A stretch of DNA of 64,000 bases from Paenibacillus azoreducens (GTDB lineage: Bacteria; Bacillota; Bacilli; Paenibacillales; Paenibacillaceae): the NCBI RefSeq assembly GCF_021654775.1, contig NZ_AP025343.1, forward strand, positions 5,299,501 through 5,363,500, given 5' to 3'. The notes under the pieces were generated by a model. It saw only the letters and a program-made list of their open reading frames with translations. It was not told where the DNA came from and did not search any database. The translations under genes were made by a program, and so were the position numbers. Below are positions 43,141 to 50,931 of this stretch, one piece after another. Within the stretch, counting starts at the first letter, position 1. Each line of letters opens with the position of its first letter.

Positions 43141-44699
43141 GCCGATGTCCACCTCCATCCTGCAGGGTATTCATTTTTAAGCCGCCCATCCTGCCATTTG
43201 CCGAAGCCTGCTGAGCAGCCATCGATGCATATCAGCACATAACCTTTGGCTGCCGTACCCTCAAAGCAAATGATGCGATTCTCTTCCACATCAAGGGTTT
43301 CGCCTTTTAAATACCGCACCGCCTCGCCCGAATCAACAGACAAGTGGAGCACGCGGCAAAACTCTTGCGGATGCAGGGCGGTAGCAAGCGGATGCGCCGG
43401 GACGAAACGCCCGTTTTTGGCATCTCCCATATACCACCCAGGCCGCACCACCTTCAGTCCGTCCAGGGCTGTGGAAGGAAGCGGTGATTGATAAATATGC
43501 TGGCCGTACACAACCGTATATCCAGCTGGCGGGAATGAGAGATGCTTTTTGATAAACTCCCCGTAAGCCGCAAGCGCAGCAGCACCTTGTTCCGCTGTGG
43601 CAGATTTGGAGGAAACTTTATCTTTTTTGCTGCCGCCGAAGCCGCGTGCGGACCGGGATTTATTTTTATCATGCAGATGCCCGCTTCCAGCCTGGGCGGG
43701 TGGATAAACCTCTTCAATCTGAAGCACGCGGTCATCCTCCGAGCCGTCATGCTGCAGCACCGCCAGGAAATGTCCTTCCCCTTCAATCAGATGCGGCCAC
43801 AGACGTGCGGTATGTTCCACCTGCTCCCATATATCATCCGGAATCACCCGGTTTTCCTCCGCCTGCTTGCAGCGAATTGTTTCCCCTTTAGCAAACAATT
43901 CGCTGCAAGCAGGCACCTCAACATGAAAATGTCTGTGATCCGAAAGAAATCCGGCGATAATCGCTTCATTTTCTTCCGGGGAGAAGGTGCATGTGGAATA
44001 TACCATTCGTCCGCCCGGCTTCAGCATTTTGGCTGCCGATGCCAGAATGTCGCGCTGCATGACGGCGTACTTGGCGGGAGATTCATTCGTCCATTGACGG
44101 ATCATATCCTCGTCCTTGCGGAACATTCCTTCACCTGAGCAGGGGGCATCCACGAGGATTTTATCGAAAAAGCAAGGAAAGCGGCCGGCAATTCGTTCGG
44201 GATGCTCCTGCAGCACGATACCGCAGCGCACCCCGTACAACTCTAAATTTTTGGCCAACGCTTTCGTTCGTTCCGGATTCAGATCATTGCTAAAAAGCAA
44301 TCCTTCATTGTTCAGTTTGGCTGCAATTTGAGTGGATTTGCCGCCAGGAGCCGCGCATAAATCCAGCACCTTATCTCCGGGCCGGACATCCAGCATCTCT
44401 ACCGGCGCCATAGCGCTTGGCTCCTGGATGTAATATAACCCTGCATGGTAGTAAGGATGTTTGCCCGGTCTTGCCCCGGATTCCGTATAAAATCCCGTAG
44501 GGCACCATGGAATCGGCTTCAGCTGCCAAGGGCTTCTGGCGAGCATGTCCTCCACGGAAATCTTTAATGTATTCACACGGATACTGCTATAAGGATTATG
44601 ATCATAGGAAGCGATAAAGCGATCATAATCCTCCTGTAAAAGGAATTTCATCCGGTCCTTAAAAGCAGCAGGTAACTGCAATGCCATATTATTCATCAT
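43137..44699 (-). CDS. RsmF-like rRNA (cytosine-C5) methyltransferase, second paralogue
   Basis: 520 residues with the same architecture as the gene at 40127: SAM motif VLDLCAAPGGKSTQIA, DAPCSGEGMFRKD and YSTCTFSPEENEA with both cysteines, and a C-terminal domain ending CSAGFGKWQDGRLKNEYPAGW. It is longer because of a polar linker (about residues 320-385, rich in Lys, Ser and Gly). A 22-bp perfect inverted repeat (43861-43914) lies within the coding sequence, around VPACSELFAKGETIRCKQAEE. The next gene (rsuA-like) is translationally coupled. ATG 44699 has no strong site; ATG 44696 or the following in-frame ATG 44687 are alternatives. Confidence 0.86.
   Translation of the reverse strand: MMNNMALQLPAAFKDRMKFLLQEDYDRFIASYDHNPYSSIRVNTLKISVEDMLARSPWQLKPIPWCPTGFYTESGARPGKHPYYHAGLYYIQEPSAMAPVEMLDVRPGDKVLDLCAAPGGKSTQIAAKLNNEGLLFSNDLNPERTKALAKNLELYGVRCGIVLQEHPERIAGRFPCFFDKILVDAPCSGEGMFRKDEDMIRQWTNESPAKYAVMQRDILASAAKMLKPGGRMVYSTCTFSPEENEAIIAGFLSDHRHFHVEVPACSELFAKGETIRCKQAEENRVIPDDIWEQVEHTARLWPHLIEGEGHFLAVLQHDGSEDDRVLQIEEVYPPAQAGSGHLHDKNKSRSARGFGGSKKDKVSSKSATAEQGAAALAAYGEFIKKHLSFPPAGYTVVYGQHIYQSPLPSTALDGLKVVRPGWYMGDAKNGRFVPAHPLATALHPQEFCRVLHLSVDSGEAVRYLKGETLDVEENRIICFEGTAAKGYVLICIDGCSAGFGKWQDGRLKNEYPAGWRWTSA
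43861..43914. repeat. 22-bp perfect inverted repeat inside a gene
   Basis: GCCTGCTTGCAGCGAATTG... (43861-43882) is exactly complementary to 43893-43914 around a 10-base loop. It is the strongest hairpin in the window yet lies in coding sequence of the RsmF-like gene. Confidence 0.9.
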
Positions 44700-44803
44700 C
44701 CTGTTCTGTCTTGTATAGAGAGGTTGTCAAAACGTACACTTTTGAATTTTGAATCCGTTCCATTTTAACATATTCGCGGAAAAGCTCCCAATCGGTAAAA
44801 TAA

Positions 44804-44862
44804 CCCCACAAAGTGACGTGTAGCCTTCGAAGCCTATTCCGATTACTTTGCGGGGCCCCCGG
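44804..44862. repeat. CCCCACAAAGT hairpin repeat, single copy
   Basis: Begins CCCCACAAAGTGACGTG and ends ATTACTTTGCGGGGCCCCC. It is nearly identical to the units at 32866-33060 and lies between the RsmF-like gene and the alarmone synthetase gene. Confidence 0.85.
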
Positions 44863-44923
44863 AAGATATGTTAAAAAACCTGCCGTCCAGCGGACGACAG
44901 GCCAAAATAATCGGGCGGGCAGC

Positions 44924-45745
44924 CTATTCCTCGTGCGAATCTTCCTTCCGGTAAGCCGCCATCAATTCCTGGACTTCTCCCAGCAGCGCCTTCATTTCCT
45001 CCATGTCCGGACGACCGTTTTGTTGGGTCCAAATCCGGTTAAAGCGCTCTTGAAAAGCCATGGCTTCATTAACAAGATGATAAAAATAAAGCTGATGAAT
45101 CAAGGCGAGCACCTGCGAGGTGATGTTGGAATCATCCTCAAACTTTTTCTGGGCTTCCAAAATTTCTTCGCGGATGCTGGACATCTCGTTATCCAAAATC
45201 GCAGCAGCTTCCGCAGCTTTCTGCAGTCGTCTGCGCATTTCATCCGGCAGACTTTCGCGATATTTATAACTTAAAGAATGCTCGATCGTGGCCCAGAAAT
45301 TCATCGCAAGCGTGCGAATCTGAATTTCGGCAAGAACCTGCTTTTGCCCCAGCGCCGTTTGCACCGGATATTCCACGATCATATGGAAACTGCGATAGCC
45401 GCTTTCCTTGTAATTTGTAATATAATCCTTTTCATATAAAAGCTTCAGGTCTTTACGTTTGCGGATATATTCGGCCACACGCCGGATATCCTCCACAAAC
45501 TGGCACATAATGCGTATGCCGGCGATGTCCTCGATTCCGGTTTCCAGTTGGTCCATCGGCACGTTTAATCGCTTGGCCTTCTCCAAAATGCTGGAAATCC
45601 GTTTTACGCGGCCTGTAACGAACTCGATCGGCGCATATTCCTCGCGCTTTTTCAATTCCGCACGCATCGTTTTGAATTTGACTTTAAGTTCTTCAACGGC
45701 TTGCTCATACGGTTGTAAAAACAATCCCCAATCCCTGCCGTCCAT
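44924..45745 (-). CDS. small alarmone synthetase (RelQ/YjbM-like GTP pyrophosphokinase)
   Basis: Makes (p)ppGpp from ATP and GTP or GDP as a single-domain synthetase without the hydrolase and regulatory domains of Rel, 273 residues. RelA/SpoT synthetase motifs are seen: FVTGRVKRISSILEKAKRL, DIAGIRIMCQFVEDIRRVAEYIRKRKD, KDYITNYKESGYRSFHMIVEYPV, AEIQIRTLAMNFWATIEHSLSYKY. It is about 60 residues longer than YjbM, through a helical C-terminal tail ending KEDSHEE. ATG 45745 follows AGGAGGCATGTGA. It is 24 bases downstream of pyrD on the same strand, linking alarmone and nucleotide synthesis genes. Confidence 0.88.
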   Translation of the reverse strand: MDGRDWGLFLQPYEQAVEELKVKFKTMRAELKKREEYAPIEFVTGRVKRISSILEKAKRLNVPMDQLETGIEDIAGIRIMCQFVEDIRRVAEYIRKRKDLKLLYEKDYITNYKESGYRSFHMIVEYPVQTALGQKQVLAEIQIRTLAMNFWATIEHSLSYKYRESLPDEMRRRLQKAAEAAAILDNEMSSIREEILEAQKKFEDDSNITSQVLALIHQLYFYHLVNEAMAFQERFNRIWTQQNGRPDMEEMKALLGEVQELMAAYRKEDSHEE

Positions 45746-45769
45746 TCACATGCCTCCTGTCTATCTCCC

Positions 45770-46864
45770 TCAGCGATGGTCTGCTCCTACGGCTTCGGAA
45801 ATATGCGAGAATCCGTCACGGCGCAGAAGCTCCCTGAGTCCGGCGTGCAGCCGGCGGTTCACTTCGGGCCCTTCATATATATAACCTGTATAAATTTCGA
45901 CCAGACTTGCTCCGGCCTTGATTTTCTCGTAAGCATCCTCGGGCGTAAAAATACCGCCGGAGCCGATGATCGGCAGCTTTCCCCCCGTTTGCCGGTAAAC
46001 TCGCGACACAACCTCCGTGGAACGGGTCCGCAGCGGTTTGCCGCTGATTCCGCCCGCTTCTTTTTTGTTCGGGTGGGTAAGTCCTTCCCTGCTAATCGTC
46101 GTATTCGTTGCGACGATTCCGGAGATTCCGCTTTCACGCAGGACGTCCACCATCATTTCAAGCTCCTCGTCGCTGACGTCCGGAGCGATTTTAACCAAAA
46201 TATGTTTGGATTGGCCGTATTTTTGCGCCTGCAGACGCATCTCTTCCATAATATGCGCAAGGAGCGACGAAAGCTCGCTGCCATACTGCAAATTCCGTAA
46301 ATCAGGCGTATTCGGGGAACTGATATTCACGACGAAAAAATCGCCGTAAGGATACAGCTTCCGGATACATTCCTGGTAATCCTTATAAGCCTCCTCGTTA
46401 GGAGTCACTTTGTTTTTGCCGATATTGACGGCTACCGGAACAGTCCTTGATTTCAGACGGGACAACTCCTGTGCCATCGCATCCGCGCCTTTGTTATTGA
46501 AGCCCATCCGGTTCACCAAAGCCTCATCCGGAGGCAGGCGGAATAAGCGGGGCTGATCGTTGCCGGGTTGTCCCTTCGGCGTGACGGTCCCCACCTCCAT
46601 AAAACCAAATCCGATGGCAGAAAAGCCTTCCACTGCTACCGCGTTTTTATCCAGTCCCGCTGCCAATCCCACCGGGGTCGGAAAATGAAGTCCAAACAAA
46701 TCGACCGCCAAATCAGGCGTTTCGCTGACGCCGTACATACTTCGCAAAAAGCCGGTGCCTCCCGGAAAAGATCCAACAGTATGTAGTCCTCCGATCACCA
46801 AATGATGCGCTTTTTCCGCGTCCAACTTAAAAAAAATCGGTTTTGCAACGTTTTGGTACAGCAC
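45770..46864 (-). CDS. pyrD: dihydroorotate dehydrogenase (quinone), class 2
   Basis: Membrane-associated FMN enzyme of pyrimidine synthesis that passes electrons to quinone, 364 residues. The class 2 N-terminal helix (FFKLDAEKAHHLVIGGLH) is present, unlike the soluble class 1B enzyme of Bacillus that pairs with PyrK. Other motifs are VGLAAGLDKNA, GFGFMEVGTVTPKGQPGN, NRMGFNNKGA, the catalytic Ser in VNISSPNTPDLR, KIAPDVSDEE and IIGSGGI. The start is GTG 46864 behind AGAGGAAG. It stands away from other pyr genes. Confidence 0.93.
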   Translation of the reverse strand: MLYQNVAKPIFFKLDAEKAHHLVIGGLHTVGSFPGGTGFLRSMYGVSETPDLAVDLFGLHFPTPVGLAAGLDKNAVAVEGFSAIGFGFMEVGTVTPKGQPGNDQPRLFRLPPDEALVNRMGFNNKGADAMAQELSRLKSRTVPVAVNIGKNKVTPNEEAYKDYQECIRKLYPYGDFFVVNISSPNTPDLRNLQYGSELSSLLAHIMEEMRLQAQKYGQSKHILVKIAPDVSDEELEMMVDVLRESGISGIVATNTTISREGLTHPNKKEAGGISGKPLRTRSTEVVSRVYRQTGGKLPIIGSGGIFTPEDAYEKIKAGASLVEIYTGYIYEGPEVNRRLHAGLRELLRRDGFSHISEAVGADHR

Positions 46865-47021
46865 CTGCTATTCTTCCTCTCCATCCACAGTTATGTTCTC
46901 TACCCTTAAGTGTATCCTTTTCTGTGGTAAAAGAAAAGTTTTTTACCCTGCCGTCCATCGCCATTTTGCTCTTAATCCGGCTGGAATTTTAAGGACAAAC
47001 CCTTTACAATGTAGCTATCTA

Positions 47022-47119
47022 GGCGCGATCAAAAAACAATAGACCATTCGATTTGTCTGAACAGCGTAATGATCGGCATTTTCCGCGCAAATCCGATTCA
47101 CTATTTTGGGGATCGCGCC
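47022..47119. repeat. MITE-like repeat, copy B
   Basis: 98 bp with ends GGCGCGATC (47022-47030) and GATCGCGCC (47111-47119), perfect 9-bp inverted repeats. It aligns with 7166-7268 over its length, including GGCATTTTCCG-GCA-ATCCGAT. It lies 33 bases before a small membrane-protein gene. Confidence 0.75.
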
Positions 47120-47152
47120 CACTGAAAATAGATAGAAAGAGGGTTGAACTTC

Positions 47153-47287
47153 ATGGCAACCAAACGCAAGCCTCCGACACTTCAACAAAAAAAGGAAGAA
47201 GTGAACAAAAAGGCGATTTTTTGGTCCGGCCTCAGTTTATTGCTTCTCATTCTGCTCATTGTCGTGCTGATTATTTTTAACTCCTAG
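47153..47287 (+). CDS. small single-helix membrane protein
   Basis: 44 residues: a basic N-terminus (MATKRKPPTLQQKKEEVNKK) then one long hydrophobic helix (AIFWSGLSLLLLILLIVVLIIF) and NS. ATG 47153 follows AAAGAGGGTTGAACTTC. Its stop abuts the convergent L,D-transpeptidase stop with no base between. No family known; such positively charged one-helix proteins usually have a cytoplasmic N-terminus. A MITE-like element lies directly upstream and may carry or disturb the promoter. Confidence 0.65.
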   Translation: MATKRKPPTLQQKKEEVNKKAIFWSGLSLLLLILLIVVLIIFNS

Positions 47288-48718
47288 TCAAAGCCAGTGG
47301 TATGTTCTCCGGGGGTTTGTCTGGTCCTGCTCCCGCTTCGTTCGGAACCTCTCCTGCGGAGCCAGCAGTTCATCGGGCGCCCCCCCTTTGCTTATAATGA
47401 CGGGTGTTCCCATAGGAACCAAATCAAACAATTCCTCAATATCCGTTTGGCTCATGCGAATGCAGCCAAGCGACTCATCCTTCCCGAAGCTGTCCGGATC
47501 GTTGGTCCCATGTATAGCATAATTCGTTTCGGAAAGCTGCATCCCCCTGCTGCCGAATTCCCCGTCCGAGCGACCGTTCGGATTCATGACCTTGTCCGTA
47601 ATAACGAAGCTGCCTTCCGGCGTCCGTTCCCCTCCAAGTCCGACCTTATAATTTCGCAGCATAACGCGGCCGCTGACGACAGCCAGGCGGTGATTGTTTT
47701 TGTCCACGATAATTTTGAGCGGTTCGGCAAAAAAGGGTTTGCTGCCCCATGTGCCTAAAAACGTTCCATCTCCTGCCTTGGCGTCTGCTGCATTTTTTGA
47801 AGCCGATGGATCTTTGCCCGATGCCTCTGCTTTAGCTTTTTGCAGCAGCGGCTGGAAAACCTCCTTCATGTCCTGCGTCGTTCCCGATACCCAGTTTTCC
47901 GGAAACGGTCGCAGCAAGTCCGAAAGCTCATTCGGAAATTGCCCTGTTCTGTTTTTGTACGCTTTGATTGCGCTGTATAACATGGCCTGTTCCTCCTGCT
48001 CGCCCGTCCAGGCAAAGGCGGCATCCTTCAGGTTGCCCGCTTCCGGAGGCTGACAGCTGCAGTCTTGAGGATTGTAGGACTGATACGTTATCGAGCCCGG
48101 TCCGCTGCTTTCGAGCGTGTAGGCAAGCGGCATGCGCCGCTTCCATATCAGCCAATCGCCGTTTTTCTTCATCTCCAGCACAGCCAGTCTGCCGTGCAAA
48201 CGGCCGGGACGGGCAAATGGCGACGGTTTGATTCCATTGTCTCCCGCTCCATATCCACCTGCTTGCGCTGCCGTAAATATCGCCTTGTCTTTGTCGGGCG
48301 GCAGCAACTGCCCGCGATCCGAACTCTTTCCGTTATTTGGCTGCTCCTTGGCAATCCCGACATCCGGCGTCTTGCCGCTCAGTGCCGTTTCCGCCTTCCC
48401 CTCCCGCTGTGGGGCATTTACCGTCGGCACCAGGGTAAGCAAAAACAACATCATAACCGTAAGCGTACGGCGTATCCATATAGAGCGGCGCTCCCTTTTT
48501 TGCGCCTGCTGAATCAGCTTGAATTCATAGTCATTCCATAGGTCGGAAGGCTTTTTGCTCGTTTCGAATGCCTCGTAAACACCGCCCGATCGGTTAAAGC
48601 AATAGTTGGCTTTGCCGGGTTGGCCCTCCCTTTCATATTCCTTACCAAGCAGATACCAGCCCATCTTGTTGTCCGGATGCATCTGCACATATCTTTTAAG
48701 GTAAAGTAAATCTTTCAC
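47288..48718 (-). CDS. L,D-transpeptidase (YkuD) with TPR-like N-terminus
   Basis: Cell-wall enzyme that forms L,D cross-links in peptidoglycan, 476 residues. GTG 48718 follows GGAGGAATCCC; the longer frame to 48784 lacks a site. A cytoplasmic TPR-like piece (LKRYVQMHPDNKMGWYLLGKEYEREGQPGKANYCFNRS) precedes a membrane helix (TLTVMMLFLLTLVPTV). A 250-residue outside linker follows, then the YkuD domain. The catalytic motif is HGTNDPDSFGKDESLGCIRM, with His and Cys of the active site. The cytoplasmic TPR fused to an external transpeptidase is less common and could link it to cell-cycle proteins (inference). Confidence 0.87.
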   Translation of the reverse strand: MKDLLYLKRYVQMHPDNKMGWYLLGKEYEREGQPGKANYCFNRSGGVYEAFETSKKPSDLWNDYEFKLIQQAQKRERRSIWIRRTLTVMMLFLLTLVPTVNAPQREGKAETALSGKTPDVGIAKEQPNNGKSSDRGQLLPPDKDKAIFTAAQAGGYGAGDNGIKPSPFARPGRLHGRLAVLEMKKNGDWLIWKRRMPLAYTLESSGPGSITYQSYNPQDCSCQPPEAGNLKDAAFAWTGEQEEQAMLYSAIKAYKNRTGQFPNELSDLLRPFPENWVSGTTQDMKEVFQPLLQKAKAEASGKDPSASKNAADAKAGDGTFLGTWGSKPFFAEPLKIIVDKNNHRLAVVSGRVMLRNYKVGLGGERTPEGSFVITDKVMNPNGRSDGEFGSRGMQLSETNYAIHGTNDPDSFGKDESLGCIRMSQTDIEELFDLVPMGTPVIISKGGAPDELLAPQERFRTKREQDQTNPRRTYHWL

Positions 48719-48773
48719 GGGATTCCTCCATTGATTGAAAACGTCTTTACAATATATATCGGACAAACAGGCA

Positions 48774-48815
48774 TAAAAAAACATCCCCCATCAGGCCTAG
48801 CCGATGTAAGGATGT
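48774..48815 (-). terminator. terminator of the ferredoxin gene
   Basis: ACATCC (48781-48786) pairs with GGATGT (48810-48815) with an inner ATC-GGC/GCC-GAT helix; on the minus strand T7 follows (48780-48774). Confidence 0.75.
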
Positions 48816-48831
48816 ATTTATGATGAAAGTT

Positions 48832-49194
<363 letters not shown>

Positions 49195-49229
49195 TTACAA
49201 ATGAAATCCACTCTTTGTATATTGAATGG

Positions 49230-50525
49230 TTAAGGCAGATCAATCCCATCTTCGCTTACAAAATCCATTTGCAGCGAAGTCCCCCGCAGTTTATGATTCC
49301 GGAGCAGCACCGAAGGATCGTCTCCTAACATGCCTGCGGTGACCACCGCATTTTCGCCGAATTTATTGCGAAGCATATCCATCGTTTTCGTCAGCATTTC
49401 TTTTTTCGGTTGCTTCTCATACTTAAACAGGTCCAGCTGAATCGCCGATTCGTTTTTGGGCGTCAGATGCTGCAGCGTAACCCCAAGCAGCCTTACCGGT
49501 TTGTCCCAGCTCCAATGTTCGGCGTACAAACGCCGGGCCTCCTCATAGATTTCGCCTGCATCTTCCGTCGGCGTAGCGAGCGTTCGGCTGCGGGTAATGG
49601 TTTTCATATCCGGTGTACGAATGGTAATCTGCACTCCGCCCGCTACCAGTTCCTTGCGCCTAAGCCTGCGCGCCACCTGATCGCTGATATTCAACAGTAC
49701 CCGGTTCACATCCTCGCGGGCCTGAATATCATTTGGCAGCGTTGTCGTATGGCCGATCGATTTATTTTGCTCCCGCTCCTCAAGCACCGGGGAATGATCG
49801 ATGCCATTGGCCGCTTGTTTCATCCAAACGCCTACTACACCGAATGCTTTGGTAAGCGTCTCTTCCTCGGTTTTTGCCAGCTGGCCAATCGTGTAAATCC
49901 CGAGCTTACGCAGCTTCTCGGCCGTCTTGCCGCCGATTCCGAACAGCTCCCCGCATGGTTTATCCCATAATACCCGCGGAACGTCGCGAATACGAAGCAC
50001 GGATATTCCCCGCGGCTTTTTCATATCCGAGGCCATCTTGGCGAGGAGCTTATTGGGTGCAATCCCTACCGAACAAGGCAATCCCAGTTCCTCGTCAATC
50101 CGCCTCTGGATTTCCTCGGCAATCTGCTCCGGCGTGCCAAACTGGCGGGAACCGGTAATGTCGAGATAACATTCGTCAATGGAGGTTGCCTGCATCAGCG
50201 GCGTGTAGCCATAAGCTATTTTCATAAAAGCGGTCGAATATTTGCGGTACAGGTCAAAATCAGGCTGTATAATCACCAGTTCCGGACAAAGTTTAAGCGC
50301 GCGGTTCACATGCATGCCGGTGGAAATCCCCCGCCGTCTCGCGGCATAGGAGCAGGTCACGATAATTCCTTTGCGCAGTTCAATGCTGCCGGCCACCGCC
50401 GTCGGTTTATCGCGGTATTTATCCGGCTCCTCCGCCGCATGGACCGAGCAGTAAAAAGCATTCATATCGACATGTAAAATGACTCTTCCGTTCACTGGAT
50501 AATAAGCGTCAATGTCATTCTTCAT
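49230..50525 (-). CDS. dinB: DNA polymerase IV (Y-family)
   Basis: Error-prone translesion polymerase, 431 residues. ATG 50525 is preferred, 12 bases after AAAGGTG; the in-frame GTG 50537 overlaps that site. The palm motifs VILHVDMNAFYCSVHAAEEP and ATSIDECYLDITGS give the catalytic Asp/Asp-Glu. A helix-hairpin-helix (LFGIGGKTAEKLRKLGIYTIGQLA) and little-finger domain follow. The sliding-clamp motif QLDLF is near the C-terminus. No LexA-type box was located upstream. Confidence 0.93.
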   Translation of the reverse strand: MKNDIDAYYPVNGRVILHVDMNAFYCSVHAAEEPDKYRDKPTAVAGSIELRKGIIVTCSYAARRRGISTGMHVNRALKLCPELVIIQPDFDLYRKYSTAFMKIAYGYTPLMQATSIDECYLDITGSRQFGTPEQIAEEIQRRIDEELGLPCSVGIAPNKLLAKMASDMKKPRGISVLRIRDVPRVLWDKPCGELFGIGGKTAEKLRKLGIYTIGQLAKTEEETLTKAFGVVGVWMKQAANGIDHSPVLEEREQNKSIGHTTTLPNDIQAREDVNRVLLNISDQVARRLRRKELVAGGVQITIRTPDMKTITRSRTLATPTEDAGEIYEEARRLYAEHWSWDKPVRLLGVTLQHLTPKNESAIQLDLFKYEKQPKKEMLTKTMDMLRNKFGENAVVTAGMLGDDPSVLLRNHKLRGTSLQMDFVSEDGIDLP

Positions 50526-50621
50526 GAGCTTTCTCACCTTTGCTCCAATTCATATGTCCAGCATAACGTTCCTGCCAAAAGAGGTCAAGAAAACAGGCAT
50601 GTGGAAATACTGAATTCTTTG

Positions 50622-50649
50622 TTACATTCCCGCGTAAAAATGCTATAAT
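50622..50649 (+). promoter_or_regulatory. possible promoter upstream of cimA
   Basis: TTACAT (50622-50627), a 16-bp spacer and TATAAT (50644-50649). A long repeat element lies between it and cimA, so the transcript leader would contain the repeat's hairpins. Confidence 0.4.
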
Positions 50650-50693
50650 AAAGAACTATATATGTGGATCGTTACAGAATCCCGCTAAAATAG

Positions 50694-50877
50694 CCCTGCA
50701 AAGAGTATCGGAAAGAAGTCTCGACGCCTCTCACAGAGGAGCGCTTTTGCGGAGCAAAAGTACTGAGAGTATCGGAAAGAAGTCCGACGCCTCTTACAGA
50801 GAGGCGCTTTTGCGAAGCAAAAGTACTGAGTGACGTGCGGCCTCTGAAGCTTATTCCGATTGCTTTGCGGGAACCCC
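50694..50877. repeat. long form of the hairpin repeat with two internal modules
   Basis: CCCTGCAAA is followed by two near-identical modules (50703-50766 and 50767-50829), each GAGTATCGGAAAGAAGTC ... GCAAAAGTACTGA. Then the normal core GTGACGTGCGG ... ATTGCTTTGCGGGAACCCC completes it. It is the short repeat with 63-64-bp modules inserted after CAAA. Confidence 0.85.
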
Positions 50878-50887
50878 TTATAAATAA

Positions 50888-50912
50888 GGCGCGATCAAGA
50901 AAATAATAGACC
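50888..50912. repeat. fragment of the MITE-like repeat
   Basis: GGCGCGATCAAGAAAATAATAGACC matches the left end of copies A and B, especially B (GGCGCGATC-AA-AAACAATAGACC). The rest is missing; the cimA ribosome binding site follows at once. Confidence 0.5.
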
Positions 50913-50931
50913 TTCCAAAGGAGGACGCTTC

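Noticed and set aside
50650..50931. T-box or attenuator leader for cimA
   Set aside because: The hairpins belong to the dispersed repeat family and no T-box core sequence was seen.
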